Positions 42,961 to 55,080 are shown, numbered from the stretch's first letter. The stretch is 64,000 bases of DNA from Posidonia oceanica (GCA_037176725.1 JAZBRS010000050.1:15394001-15458000), one strand, 5' to 3'. The notes: generated by a model from the letters alone, not told the origin. Program-made: numbers and translations.

Positions 42961-45900
42961 AATAAGATTTAAATTCATAATTAAATGAATCTTAAACAGA
43001 GGCAGGACCAGAATGTAATAAAGTAAAAACAGAGACTGAAAATGCAATTTAGTAACAAAATAGCTTAGCTAACAGAAAATAAATGAACAGTAACAGCCAG
43101 CGGCCATGGCACTGTAGCACAGAGCTACTAGTGGCCATGACCGGCGGAGGGGGGCTGCTGGGGACGCGCTGGAAGGTCGGCGACGTTCACCAGAGGCTGA
43201 CAGAGATCTGGGAGGCGTCGGCGCGGCTTGGTGCTGCCTGGAGCAGGCCGGAGAGCTGGACGAAGCTCTGCAGACCTGCTCGGAGGCAGGGAAGATGATC
43301 GGAGCATCGTCGTGGCATTCTGAAACCACCGGAGTGATCCTGAAGTCGGTGCGGAGCTCGGGCGATCCCTAGATGCGAGTTCTACTGCTGGAGCGATGAT
43401 TCCAGTTGCGGAGCTCGTCGGAGAAGACGAGACGACGGCGGTGACAACTCGGCGGAAGAGAGGAGGAAATTCTAAACTAAAAGGTGGAAAAGCACGAGAG
43501 GAGAAAAACTAAACTACAGGGGAAGAGTGGTACCTGATTCCGCGGCTGAGAAGTTCCCCCGACGTCTGGTGCTTCAGTGATCACTGGTGGAGATCGTCCG
43601 GCTGTTGTAGAGCTCGTCGTCGGCTCAGGAGCGGTGGGAATGGATCAGTGGAGTACTCCGGAGCTTCCTGGATCTCTGGAACGAAGCTTCGCAGCCCGGA
43701 GAAGGATTTCCCTTCAGTGGGTTCGGAAGAGGCTGCCGGAGATGGGGGGAGGTGTCTGCTGCTCTCCGGATTGATTGGAGGGTACCGGCGAGCTTCTGGA
43801 GGTTTCGTGAGTGTTTCTGGATGCTCAGGAGGGTCAGTGGAGGCTTGGAGAAGGAGAGGGCAGCTGGGTTGATTTCTAGGCAGAATGGATCGCAGGTGTT
43901 TGTGGTGATGGATTTGGTTTGTGGTGAGGGTTAGAGCTGAAGCTCAGGTGCTCTGAGAAGGTGAGATTCTGGGGAGTTGCTAGGTGGAGTTTGGAGGGAT
44001 TTGGGGGTCTGTGGTGCTCGGAATTTTGAGAGGAGGTGGTGTTGGGTTCTGCTGTGTTTCCAGATGGATGGAGGGTGAATTAGGGGTGGTTTGGTCGTGG
44101 AAGGAAGGCCTGAAATGGTGGTCGTTTGGGTGGATTTGGGGGAGGAATTGGGAGAAGTTTGAGGGATGTTTGGAGCTCTGGATCAGACGGGAAGGAAGAG
44201 GAAGAAGAGCTGCAGAATTTGTAGAGGAAGAGAGGGAGAATCGGGGTGGCTTCTGCTCTGGATTGCTCTCTCTCTCTCGGACGACAAAAGGCGATGAAGG
44301 AGGAGGATGCTGTGGGTTTTAAGCAGCTGAAGGAGGACGAGCACGCAGTGGAATTCGAATTCCACCGGCGGGAGGCTGCTGCTGCAGAGGAAGGACGGTC
44401 GGAGGTGACGGCAATTAATGCCCCCCCGGAGAAGCTGCTGAGACACGAGAGAGGTGGAGATGAGCTGGAGGCTGAAGTGATCGGGAGGGAGAAGAGAAAT
44501 CAAATTTTTTTGAAGAGGAGAGGGAGACTGGCGGGAGGAATCTGAGGAAGAAGAAGAAGAAGAAGGAGGGAAAAGGAGGAAGAAGGCTGTGGACTGCGGG
44601 CCGAGCTTCGCGCGAAAGAAAAAAAGGGAAAAAAAGAAAGGAAGAAGGAAGGAGGGGAACGGGCCGGACTGGGCCCAAGAAAAAAGAAAAAATAGAAAGA
44701 AAGGAAGAAAGGGAAAAGAAGAAGGAAATAAAAAAGATAAAAATAAAATAAAAATAGAAAAGGTTTTTAGAATAGTTGTGCTTAAGGTTAGGACTTTGAT
44801 TAAGTTTTTTAATGGTTGTTTTTAATTCGTTAATTAGGTTTAAAGAGATTTAGTTTTAATTAGGGTTTTTAGGGTTTTCTTTGTTTTTGATTTGTTTTTT
44901 ATTTTGTTTAAATGTTTGTTAAGTCTTTTAAGTTGTTTTTTAATTATGTTTTTCTTGTTAAATACTTGGGATGTTAACTAGGATTTTTTAAAGTTTGTTT
45001 TTAGATCAATTAGGGTGAGTTTTAGATTTTTGATTTTAGCCCTTTTTTTCTTAAGTCTTCTTTGATTTGTTTTTTATTTTTGTTTGTTAAGTTCTTTTAA
45101 TATTTTTTAGTTAAGTTTTTTGTTAAGTTTTGATTAAGTGTTTTTAGATTTTTGATTGTTTGTTTTTATTTTTTTAATTAAGTTTTCAAATTGTTTCTTT
45201 TTAGGATTGTTAAGTTTCTCTTTTTCTTACGTAGTTGTCTTAATGTTTTCTTAATTGTTTTCTTTCTTCTTAGGATTTGTTTTCTTGATTGTTTTTAATA
45301 GGATTTTTACTTTTACTTGTTTTGATTACATTTTGGTTTTTTCCTTGATTTTACAGCATTTTCTTTTTGTTTGTTTTGCATTTTTAAGTTGCATTCTTAG
45401 TTTTCCATTTTAGCTAGATTTAGTTAGGTCTTGGTTTTTAATTGTTTGTTTAATGTTTTTAATTATTTCTTTTAGGGTTTTGGTTTGTTTTCCTTTTGTT
45501 TTAGTGTTTTTAGAGGTTTTTAGGGATTTTTTAGAGATTTAGTGGAAGAGAGGAAAGGAGAAGAAAAGGGAAGAAGAAAAAGGAGAAATGAGGGAATAAA
45601 GAGGAAAAGGAAGGGTTGAAAGAAAATAATTTTTTGAAAGCCAAAGAAAATGCTAAAAATAAGATAAAAATATAAATAAGATTCGGAAGAGATAGAAGCA
45701 AAAGGGGGGCCCACAGCCAGGCAAGAAGAAGGGAGAGAAGGGGGTGAAAAGAAGGAGGATAATCAGGAGAGAGAGAGGAGAGAGAAAAGAATAATCTAGG
45801 AGAGAGAAAAGGATAATTTGGGTAAATGGAGGGGTTAGGGGTTTTGAAAAGAGGTGAAATTTGGGGTGTGTGTGGCCTAGGGTCTCCAGTGTTGGACCTA

Positions 45901-46230
45901 GGGTTTGGGTTTAGTTTTGGGAAAGTTTTGGAAGGGTTTTGAGGTGTAGAAAAAGGGTAGTTTTACCTAGATTTTCTAGGGTTTTTGGGAGTGGTTTTGG
46001 TTTGAAAATTTTGAGGATTTTTGGGTAGGTTTGCTAAGTTAGGAATGGTGAGTTTTCCTTTGATTTTGGGTAGTTTTTTGGACTCGGGGAAGGGGTGTAA
46101 TTCTAGGTTAAGTTTGAGCTAGTTTTGGAGTGAAGGATGAAAAGGATTGTGTAGGTTTGGACCTAGATTTGAATCCAGAAGCTACCAAGAGATTCCAATT
46201 GATCAAGCCTGTCAAAATGGGGTGTCAACG

Positions 46231-46380
46231 ATGCCCCTCCCTGAGCGAGGTCAAGCGTAGCGAGGCCGCTGGTCAGGGTTGACAAGACACCCCATCTGAC
46301 CGACGGGAGCAGAAGATTGCTATTGGCGTGAGTTACTTATCCGGCAGATGCACCGAAAGTCGTAGCTCGTTGCCGCAATG
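46231..46380 (-). promoter_or_regulatory. Polypurine tract and adjacent conserved block of element B
   Basis: AGGGAGGGGCAT on the minus strand abuts the LTR. The next ~150 bp match element A at 26613-26765. 46381-46764 is ATGCAAATGC-rich and without a gene. Confidence 0.75.
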
Positions 46381-46764
46381 CAAAGTGCAGGTGCAGATGG
46401 ATGAGATGCAATGTATGCAATGCATGCTAATGCAAATGCAATGCAAATGTTAGCGCAAAAGTTAGTACAGCTAAGAATGCTGATGCAGCACAGGATGATG
46501 ATGATGTTGGACTAGTATGCAGTGCTAGAAAAGGAAAGTGCAAAGATGATGCAAAAGAAAAATGTTAAAAGAGAAATGCGATGTGGCGCGAAGACCCGAC
46601 AGGCTGGCCAAACTTGCGCGACAAGGTGAGAAAGAAAAGTGCAGCTTGTCCCTTCCCGGGGAGCAAGCTAGCAAAAGGGGTGCGAGGGGAGAGAGGCCGA
46701 CTCTCCTATCGCAAGGGGATGCGGGACTTTGCCTTCTTGGGACAAAGTCACGCGAAGAGGGTGA

Positions 46765-47795
46765 TAAGGTGTCGGGCTTATCGGCCGGATAGTTTACGGT
46801 CCTATCAACCGGAAGCGATAGTTTACGGACCTATCAACCGGAAGCGATAGTTTACAGACCTATCAATCGGAAGCAATTGTGAGTGATAGTTACTGGATAT
46901 CAGCCGTAAAACATGATTGTGCAGGATAGTTTACGGTCCTATCAACCGGAAGCGATAGTTTACGGGCCTATCAACCGGGAGCGATAGTTTACGGGCCTAT
47001 CAACCGGGAGCGATAGTTTACGGTCCTATCAACCGGAAGCACAATCCATGAGTGATAGTACCTGGATATCAGCCGTATAACGCAAATGCCAGAGAATGAT
47101 AGTTTACGGTCCTATCAACCGGAAGCGATAGTTTACGGGCCTATCAACCGAGAGCAATAGTTTACGGACCTATCAACCAGGAGCGATAGTTTATGGTCCT
47201 ATCAACCGGAAAGGGCATTTGCGAGTGATAGTTACTGGATATCAGCCGTATAACATGATTGGCGCAGCGATAGTTTACGGTCCTATCAACCAGAAGCGAT
47301 AGTTTACGGACCTATCAATCGGAAGCGATAGTTTACGGGCCTATCAACCAGGAGCGATAGTTTACGGACCTATCAACCGGAAGCGATAGTTTACGGTCCT
47401 ATCAACCGAAAAGCGCAATCATGAGGGATAGTTATTGGTTATCAGCCGTATAATGCAATTGCAAGTGATAGTTTACGGTCCTATCAACCAGAAGCGATAG
47501 TTTACGGGCCTATCAACCGGGAGCGATAGTTTACAATCCTATCAACCGGACAGTACAATTGCAAGGGATAGTTATTGGATATCAGCTGTATAACGTAATT
47601 GCAAGTGATAGTTTTGGATATCAGCCCAGGATGAGTTTTGGATCATCAACCAGAGAATGATAGTTTACGGCCCTATCAATCGGAAAGTGCAATTACGAGG
47701 GACAGTTACTGGATGTCAGCCGTATAACACAACTGCGGGCTAGATAAGACACCAGCCCAAGATGATAGTTTACAGTCCTATCAACCGGAAAGAGC
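46765..47795 (-). repeat. 29-bp hairpin array, element B 3' region
   Basis: About 30 units of GATAGTTTACGGACCTATC plus AACCGGAAGC. GATAG pairs with CTATC. Groups of three to five units are separated by a longer variant with GATAGTTACTGGATATC and AGCCGTATAAC, giving a higher-order layout. Confidence 0.92.
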
Positions 47796-47960
47796 AGTGA
47801 TTGATTGATGATTGATTGATTGATGATTGATTGATTGATGATTGATAAGAAAAAGAGGGATTGATTGATTGAAAGTTTGATAAGAAAAGGAATGATTGAT
47901 TGATTGAAAGTTTGATGAGAAAAGGAGTGATTGATTGATTGAAAGTTTGATAAGAAAAGG
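47796..47960 (-). repeat. GATT-rich repeats, element B
   Basis: TGATTGATTGAT tracts and about three ~42-bp units of GATTGAAAGTTTGATAAGAAAAGG. No gene. Confidence 0.85.
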
Positions 47961-48535
47961 ATTGATAAGATATCGGACTTATCGACCGACAAAGGGAAAG
48001 GGGTGATAAGATATCGGACTTATCGACCGGCAAAGAGAGGATGAAGGAATGATAAGATATCGGACTTATCGGCCAACAAAGGGAAAAGATGATAAGATAT
48101 CGGACTTATCGGCTGGCAAATGAATAAAAGAATAGAATGATAAGATATCGGACTTATCGGCCGGCAAAGAGGGGAGAAAGGAATGATAAGATATCGGACT
48201 TATCGGCCGGCAAAGGGAAAGAGATGATAAGATATCGGACTTATCGGCCGGCAAATGAATAAAAGAATAGAATGATAAGATATCGAACTTATCGGCCGGC
48301 AAAGAGGGGATAAAGGAATGATAAGATATCGGACTTATCGACCGGCAAAGGGAAAGAGATGATAAGATATCGGACTTATCGGCCGGCAAATGAATAAAAG
48401 AATAGAATGATAAGATATCAGACTTATCGGTCGGCAAAGAGGGGATAAAGGTATGATAAGATATCAGACTTATCGGCCGGCAAAGGGAAAGAGATGATAA
48501 GATATCGGACTTATCGGCCGACAAATGAATGGGTT
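47961..48535 (-). repeat. ~45-bp GATAAG/CTTATC hairpin units in a ~134-bp higher-order repeat
   Basis: Each unit has GATAAGATATCGGACTTATC, where GATAAG pairs with CTTATC, then GGCCGGCAAA and one of three linkers (GGGAAAGAG, TGAATAAAAGAATAGA, GAGGGGATAAAGG). The three linkers cycle in fixed order with a period of about 134 bp and roughly four cycles. Confidence 0.9.
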
Positions 48536-48905
48536 TCGCGAGGGCGAATTATCCCATGATACCAGGAATATCATGGGGGAAAGAGAGGGAGAGTGATACC
48601 AAGGGGCGATCAAAAGATGCCCCTCGTATCAGGATGATACCAGGGGTTGGCCAGCGCATCCTTGGCATCGAAAGCAGAGGATGAAGACAAAACTGTCGTG
48701 TTTGCTAGACGAGTAGTTTGGGGTACGAGTCCAAGGATGATGACAGGTTGACAGACCTATCGCCGGGCAGTTGGGGGTGCCAGCCAAGGATGACAGGTTG
48801 ACGGACCTATCGCCGGGCAGTTGGGGGTGCCAGCCCGCTGATGAAGATCCGGATGACAATGCCCGGCAGCTTGCTTGTTCAGATGTCACAGGTCAGCAGT
48901 TGGGT
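48536..48905 (-). repeat. Spacer and two 48-bp hairpin units shared with element A
   Basis: Units at about 48742 and 48787 read GACAGGTTGACAGACCTATC, GCCG, GGCAGTTGGGGGTGCC, AGCC. The order is the same as in the A arrays but with G-C pairs in the second stem. The preceding part (48540-48740) has a GATACC/GGTATC segment also present in A at about 28540-28570. Confidence 0.75.
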
Positions 48906-49299
48906 TGATTGATAAGGACTTTCCTGTGGTATTTGGCAGCAAGTCTAGCCAGGGGCCTTGCAGATATGATTGATATGATCATGCATGCATTTGAAGCAGA
49001 TTTGAAATGCAAACAGATGGCTCAGAACGCCTTTGTATTGATTGAACTTGATTACATGCCTGTGACAGGCCAAAAGTTTACAGCAAAAGATAGACTGGCA
49101 GTTACAATGGACACTCTAATCGGTCTGGGCTTTCTTTGCCCTTCTGGAATCAGGGAACTGCGGAGCGCCAGGAGGTATCTCACTGATAGACCAAAAAGCT
49201 TGTACCTCCGTCAGATATTCGGGAGTACATCCTGAGCCTTATGCAGATGCCAGGTCAGTAGACCACACTCCATACTGCATGAGATCAGCCAACTTTGTT

Positions 49300-50368
49300 G
49301 TAACAGATGTTTTCCCGTAAGGATATGCTTAAAAGAGCCTTGGGGCTGTGCTATCTATGAAGTCGCTCTACTGGAGGCCGAACTGCCGCATGACCCAGAT
49401 GGGATGATACTCCACGCCTTCAGTGAATCAGGCAGCACCACGAGTCGCACATCGCGGGTATCGAAGAAGATAGTAAAAGCTTCAGCCGCAGATGGGATGA
49501 TGCGCCACGTGACGGTGTCGTCCATCAACTCAGATAGTTTCTTGTATTCTTCGGGGACTTTCTTGATTGTCCTAGCATGGCCGCTGTTGTAGTATGTTTC
49601 AATGATGTGGCCTCGGGGGCGCAGCAAGTTCAGTTCAAGGTGTGCAGCCAACCAGATCTGTACTAGCACTCCGCAGCCGTGAAAGTGGCGGTAGTGGTGG
49701 GAGATGCGGTCCAGTCCGCAATAAGTTTCAGCCAAGACGACTGGTGCTAGGTCGATCTGCCTAGTCACCACAACTAGTGCAATTTCTATCGCAACTGTCA
49801 TCCAGCCATGAGTGAAGATCAGCTCTCCCAGAAATCGGGTGACAAATCCCCGAAGCCATAAATCATCTCCGAGTTCAGCGCGCTTGTCTATGATCTCATC
49901 AAAGTAGTGTAAGCACAGCATGGGCGTGGGGCCGCTGGTGCAAATCAGTTTTTGCTGGCACCAGTCAGTAGATAGCCCAAATAGCTTGTAGAGGACCGCT
50001 ATGTACTTGTCGCACCTCATGAAAATAGACGGTCCCATCAGCTAGGAGAAGCCACAGATGCGGCGCACCTCCTCCAGAGTAGGTGTCAGCTCAATTCTTC
50101 CGAAGCAGAAGACATGGTGCGCCGGCTTCCAGAATCTTGTGGCAACGCACAGAAGGTGACGGCTCACTTCAACATCAGCCGCCTTCAGCAGTTTTGTAGG
50201 TATGCCCCAGAGGCACAGCTTCTCGCAGTCTTCCAGAGTAAGCTTGCTAATCCAGCCCCGCAGGGCTTCAGAACAGTGCACTGGGGTTTCAAGAGTTGGA
50301 TATCCCATGGCACAGGCTGTAGGGTGAAGTAGGCAGATGCTGCAGAGCTTGAAGGTACCTATTATCAA
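49300..50368 (-). pseudogene. DUF7745-like ORF downstream of pol in element B
   Basis: The reading starts near 50368 with a segment WISKLTLEDCEKLCLWGIP, then RHLLCVATRFWKPAHHVFCF, then TPTLEEV. After a TAG at 50042-50044 it continues in frame with the YKLFGLSTDWCQQKL, WLRGFVTRFLGELIF, DLAPVVLAETYCGLDRI and FHGCGVLVQIWLAAHLE segments. A frameshift near 49400 leads to YHPIWVMRQFGLQ. The tryptophan-rich start, the FGxxELTPTLEE motif and the VLAETYxxLD...GCGxLxQIW core resemble the plant DUF7745 / plant-mobile-domain proteins often found with Ogre-type elements. It is on the same strand as pol, between integrase and the hairpin arrays. Its function is unknown. Identification is from motif memory. 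Confidence 0.6.
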
Positions 50369-51857
50369 TGTTATAGGCAGTCAGATCACACAGGCATATA
50401 ATCTTTAACAGAAAGCAAAATCTGAGGCTAATAAAGCAGTTCAATATGTATTCAGCAGTTAATATCAGAATATAGCAGCTATGCAGACATAAGCAAAGGG
50501 GATCTGTAGTAGTCTTGTAGACACGGGGGCAAGGACTGGCAGGAGATCTGGACCAGCGCAGCCCGAGCAGCGTCAACATGTGCTTGGCAAGAAGTACTGT
50601 CTCAGAGTCAAGGCAAGTTGCAGAGCGGAACGATTGATAAGAAGGAAAGGATGATTGGAGATGCATGTATGCGCGATGCAGGTTGATATACTTAAGAGAT
50701 GATTAGTATGTTTGGGTGCCCTCAGCATACGGAGTGCTTTGGTGCCTGCTGTAGAGGAAGCAAGTGGTCCCTGACTCACTGGGCCCTACTTGGATTCTTA
50801 GCTTGCTGGTTGCACTCTGGAATGGGTGTTGGCAGTATACAGGTGGTGGTGTGGTGAGGACAGGTTACTTGCCGAACTCTTAGGACCTACACCTACTCTT
50901 TCTACTCTCTTTTTGTTTTTCTCCCTCATGGCATGCAGTCTTTCTCTACCCCTAGCTAGGAGATGGTAAGCGTTTATTTTTAGAGGGAGATGGTGGACCT
51001 TTTTAGGCTTACACCCTTGGGTCTCTTGTAAAGTGCGGGAGGATGATATTGCCTATATTTTCGGGTTGGTCCTTGTCTAACCCTTTTCTTTTCTCTTTCT
51101 TTTTTTCCCTTTTTTTTTTGCTTGCTTTTTCTCTTCTCTTTTTTGTTTTTGTTTGCTTGCTTGATTTCTCTTTTCCTCTTTTTTTTCACAGGCTTTTGCT
51201 ATCCCCATTTTGGAGGTAAAAAAAAAAAGGTGTTTGGGTTGTAATGGATGTAGGCTTTGGGTCTGCTATGTGATGGGTAGAAGGAGCAAGGTTAGACTGC
51301 ACACCCCTATCTCTAGGGCCGGCTTCTGTCTTCGTCTTCTATTCCTTGGACGTGCCCAAGCCTAGATGTCTATTCTCACTTTTCCAAACTCACATCCTAG
51401 CATTTTTTCCTCCCTCAGAGGTGTATGTCCTTACGAGTTTAGGCAATTCGCCTGTCCTGATTGATGGTGGCTCCCTCACTAGCTAAGGCATTTGAGTAGT
51501 GCTGGGTGAGGCAGAGTGGACTCTTTCCAGAGCAGACAAGCACTTCCAGTTTTCATCACCGGGCAGAAGATGCAATGCAAGATTTGAAGGGATGACGATG
51601 ATGATTTGAGAAGAGATGATGCATGTTTTGAGAGGATGACAATGATGATTTGAAAAGGGAGGATGCATGTTTTGAGAGGATGACGATGATGATTTGAAAA
51701 GAGAGATGATGCATGAGTTGAATAGAGGAAGCATAAGCGGATGTTCAAGGACAAAAGTAAGAGACAAGATAGAAGATGCAGGTAGGATGAGAATGTAAGA
51801 AGCGAGAATGTAAATGTATAGGTGGGAGAAGAGTATCTGCAATGGGGCCGCCTTCGG
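50369..51857. other. Spacer between the DUF7745-like ORF and integrase
   Basis: No gene is seen. 51061-51190 is a pyrimidine-rich tract whose lysine-rich antisense frame is low complexity. 51590-51725 holds three ~47-bp tandem units with GATGACGATGATGATTTGA. The rest is unremarkable. Confidence 0.6.
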
Positions 51858-52905
51858 CTACTGATAGTACTTCTTGAGGTAGCAGAGGTTGACGGGCTCA
51901 GACTGCTCGACCTGATCCATATCCTTAAGAGTTACAACGTCGCCCGAAAAGACATGTTTGACCACAAAGGGGCCACGCCAGTTAGGTCGGAATTTCCCTC
52001 GACCATCAGGCAAGTGAATGGCGCGCAGAACAAGGTCCCCTGTCTGGAATCCTCTTGGCTGAACTTTCTTCAAGTATGACCTGGCCATTCTCTTTTGGTA
52101 GCAGTGACCATTATGCATAGCTTGCAGCCTGTGTTCATCAATCAGATTCAGTTGGACGCAGCGGTCTTCGACCCATTCTGCTTCATCCAACTCAGCTTCG
52201 CGTAGAATCCGCAGTGAGGGGATCTCTACCTCGATGGGCAGCACCGCCTCCATGCCATACACCAGAGAGTATGGGGTGGCGCCTGTTGAAGTGCGGATAG
52301 ATGTCCTATATGCCCAGAGTGCGTAAGGAAGCTTGTCGTGCCAGTCCTTGTGAGTTTCCGCCATCTTCTTCAGGATTTTGACCAGATTTTTGTTGGCAGA
52401 CTCCACTGCACCGTTCATCTGTGGCCGGTAAGGCGAGAATCTGTGATGTTTGATACTGAAGCTTTGCAAATAATCTTCGATCCTCTTAGCAATGAAATTT
52501 GTGCCATTGTCAGATATAATTACATGCGGGACCCCGTACCGAGCTATGATATTGTTTCTGATGAACTTTTCTGTAGCCATGGCAGTCACCGTTTTGTAGG
52601 AGGTCGCTTCCACCCACTTAGTGAAGTAATCAATCGCTACCAGAATGTAACGATGACCATTAGAAGCTGGAGGGTGGATGGTGCCAATGACATCAATCCC
52701 CTAGGTGGAGAAGGGCCACAGCGACGACATGCTGTGCAGTTCTTGAAGGGGCGCCCGAATAAAGTTGCATGCACTTGTCAGTTATGGCATCTGCGCACAA
52801 ATCGGCAGCAGTCTGCCTCCATAGTTAGCCAGTAGTATCCTTGCAGCATTATCTTCTTGGCTAAGAGGACGCCATTCATGTGCGGGCCGCAGGTCCCTGC
52901 ATGCA
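51858..52905 (-). pseudogene. int: Element B integrase
   Basis: The integrase joins element DNA to the host chromosome. The N-terminal zinc-binding region (about 52730-52880) has YYWLTMEADCCRFVRRCHN, followed by TGA at 52778-52780 where the family has the last zinc Cys. A TAG at 52701-52703 replaces the Trp before GIDVIG. The core has all three acidic residues: Asp in LVAIDYFTKW, Asp in ISDNGTNF, and Glu in NGAVESANKN 35 residues later. The C-terminal part has VLRAI and GPFVVKHVFSGDVV and ends KKYYQ with a stop at 51858. There is no chromodomain, as expected of Tat. Confidence 0.93.
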
Positions 52906-53700
52906 CTTAAAGCATTAGCGCATTAGCCTCTGATTTGTTCAGGCAGCGCAGGAGCATTTGATTGTATAATCTCTTGTACAACTGTCCTGCCCCCAATACA
53001 TACTTTGATGCCAGACGCGTCAGAGTTCTCTTGTCCACTGCTAAGGTACCAGGTGGAAAGCTGTCAGACTCTAGGAAAGCTTTTATGTCTTTGTACCAGG
53101 GCTGCTCCTCTGTTGTTGAATCTGCCTCTTCAATGCTCATACAGTGTGCAGGCTGCTCAATGCAAGTAACAGATACATCCACTATGCTGTCTTTAGGTAT
53201 GCTGAGCCAGGACGCCAGGGTTGCTAATGCATCTGCATATGCGTTCCTTGCTCGGTTCATGTATGTGAAGCGGATGCTTGCAAATTGTTCCATCAGCTTC
53301 AGCAGGTGTTCATGATATGGCAGTAGCTTTGAATCATTCGTCTTCCACTCACCATTGACTTGTGAGATCACCAGCATAGCATCGCCATGCACAGCAGCTT
53401 CTGCACCTCATGCTCGAGGGCGACATTCAGTCCTAGGATGCATGCCTCGTACTCTGCTTTGTTTTTGGTGCATTTGAAAGTCAGCTTCCTGGAGAAGGGA
53501 ATCATCTGTCCCTGAGGCGTTGTCAGCACTGCGCCTACGCCTCGGCCTTTCTTGTTTACAGCACCATCAAAGTATAACTGCCATTGCTCCTGATCTTCAG
53601 GGTCTTTGTCTTCAGAGTCCTCCATTGCAAACAAAATGTCTTCATCTGGAAACTGTGTCTGGAGTGGCTGATATTCAGGCAGTGGGAGATCAGCAAGATG
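52906..53700 (-). pseudogene. Element B second (archaeal-type) RNase H
   Basis: The domain begins WQLYFDGAVNKKGRGVGAVL, then NKAEYEACILGL, HGDAMLVISQVNGEW and RNAYADALATLAS. These give the four acidic residues (D in YFDGA, E in EYEA, D in HGDA, D in YADAL). A frameshift lies between the second and third, near 53380. A second RNase H between the RT-linked RNase H and integrase is the recognised hallmark of the Tat lineage and is thought to help remove RNA during reverse transcription. The linker to integrase (about 52907-53150) is intact in one frame. Confidence 0.9.
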
Positions 53701-54240
53701 GTCTGCCATAGCTTAGCCCTTCATAGACTTCTGCGTGACAAAGGTGATGTCGTATTGAGACTGTAGCACCTGCCACTTAACACATCTGCTTATCATGGCC
53801 GGTTTTTGAAAGAGAAACTTGATAGGATCATGCCGGCATAAGAGCTGAACTGGGTATGCCATCATGTAGTGCCTTAATTTCTGTGCAGCCCAGACAAGGG
53901 ACAGGCAGGTCTTCTCTATTGTATTGTACCTGGCTTCGCATTCATTGAACTTCTTACTCAGGTAGTAAATGGCGCGCTCCTTTCTACCAGATTCGTCATG
54001 TTAGCCCAAGACGACGCCCATGGAATGCTACGTGGTAGAAAGGTAGAGAAGTAGGGGTCTCCCTGGAGTGGGGGGAACCAAGACAGGAGGCTTAATCAAG
54101 AGCTGCTTGATCTTGGCAAATGCAGCCTGACACTCCTCGCTCCAATGAATCTGCGCATTCTTCTTCAGGAGCTTGAATATGGGTTCACAGATGGGCGTAA
54201 GCTGTGCATTGAAGCGACTGATATATTCTAAACGCCCAAG
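53701..54240 (-). pseudogene. Element B RT-linked RNase H
   Basis: After the RT thumb come GVVLG, TAA at 54001-54003 (Gln expected before HDESG), RKERAIYYLSKKFNECEARY, TCLSLVWAAQKLRHYM and ISRCVKWQVLQSQYDI, with a further TAA at 53713-53715 before AMADHLADLP. The TRYNTIEK and YLSKKF patterns are standard for Ty3/gypsy RNase H. Both stops stand at Gln positions of the family. Confidence 0.85.
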
Positions 54241-55080
54241 CAGGCCTCTGACCTCCTTTTCAGTCTGAGGAGGTGGCATATCCACGATGGCTTTGGCCTT
54301 CATCGGGTCCACCTCAATCCCCCTTTGGCTAAAATGTAGCCCAGCAGTTTGCCAGATGACACCTCGAATACACACTTGTTGGGGTTCAGGCGCAGCTTGT
54401 ATTTTCGTAGACGAGTAAAGAGCTTCTTCAGACAGGCAAGATGATCTTCAGGCTATTTGGTTTTAGCAATCATGTCGTCTACATAGACCTCCACTTCTTG
54501 GTGCATGAGGTCGTGAAATAGTGCAATGATGGCCCTCTAATAGGTTGCACCAGCATTCTTCAGCCCGAACGGCATGACTTGGTAGCAGAAGACTCCCCAA
54601 GGGGTGATGAATGAAGTCTTTTCCATGTCTTCTTCGGCCATTTTGATCTAATTATATCCAGAAAAGCCGTCCATGAAGGAGAGCATCTTGTGGCCCGCTT
54701 TATTGTCGACTAGGACGTCAATGTGAGGCAATGGGAAGTCGTCCTTGGGACTCGCCTTGTTCAGGTCCCTATAGTCGATGCAGATCCGGACGCGGTCGTC
54801 TTTCCTGGGCACAGGTACAATGTTTGCCAGCCACTTAGGGTAAAGGACGACCTTGAGGAAATTAACTCTGTGCTGTTTCATGATCTCTTCTTTGATCATA
54901 AGCAGCCACTGCGGTCACCATCTTCTCAGCTTCTACTTTACTAGCTTGGCATCTGGATCCAAGGATAGATTGTGCACCACTATCTCTATGTCAAGGCCAA
55001 CCATATCTTCGTAACTCCAAGCGAAGACATCCGCACATTCCTTTAGGAATGCGATGAATTCTGCTCGAGCCTGGGGGGCA
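54241..55080 (-). pseudogene. RT: Element B reverse transcriptase
   Basis: Copies element RNA to DNA. Seen in order are: FAWSYEDMVGLD at the N-terminal side; WLANIVPVPRKDDRVRICID; YRDLNKASPKDDFPLP; MDGFSGYN with the first catalytic Asp; [25 protein letters not shown] at 54471-54485 with the Asp pair; and GLLGRLEYISRF of the thumb. TAG stops lie at 54648-54650 (Gln after GYN), 54537-54539 (Gln after ATY) and 54453-54455, with further ones and a frame change near 54900-55040. The catalytic residues are kept but the frame is not. Confidence 0.93.

Larger units (their letters stand above)
40374..46230 (-). mobile_element. Element B 3' LTR (5.86 kb)
   Basis: It starts TGTAGTAATCTCGG and ends GGTGTCAACG on the plus strand; the last base would be A in the consensus. 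Contents in plus order are: PBS-like motif 40541-40551; conserved hairpin 40747-40768; 30-bp array 41100-41345; 118-bp block 41806-41923; degenerate repeats 42080-42960; G-rich stretch (43080-44660) with donor-like CAG-GTACC near 43530; T-rich stretch (44760-45540); and purine-rich stretch (45540-45830). It is collinear with both solo LTRs in reverse orientation. Confidence 0.93.

Noticed and set aside
48909..49235. 108-codon plus-strand frame
   Set aside because: It lies opposite the decayed 3' part of the minus-strand DUF7745-like ORF and has no recognisable domain.
50980..51189. Lysine-rich minus-strand frame resembling a nuclear localisation region
   Set aside because: Low-complexity antisense of a pyrimidine tract, with no similarity to neighbouring element ORFs.
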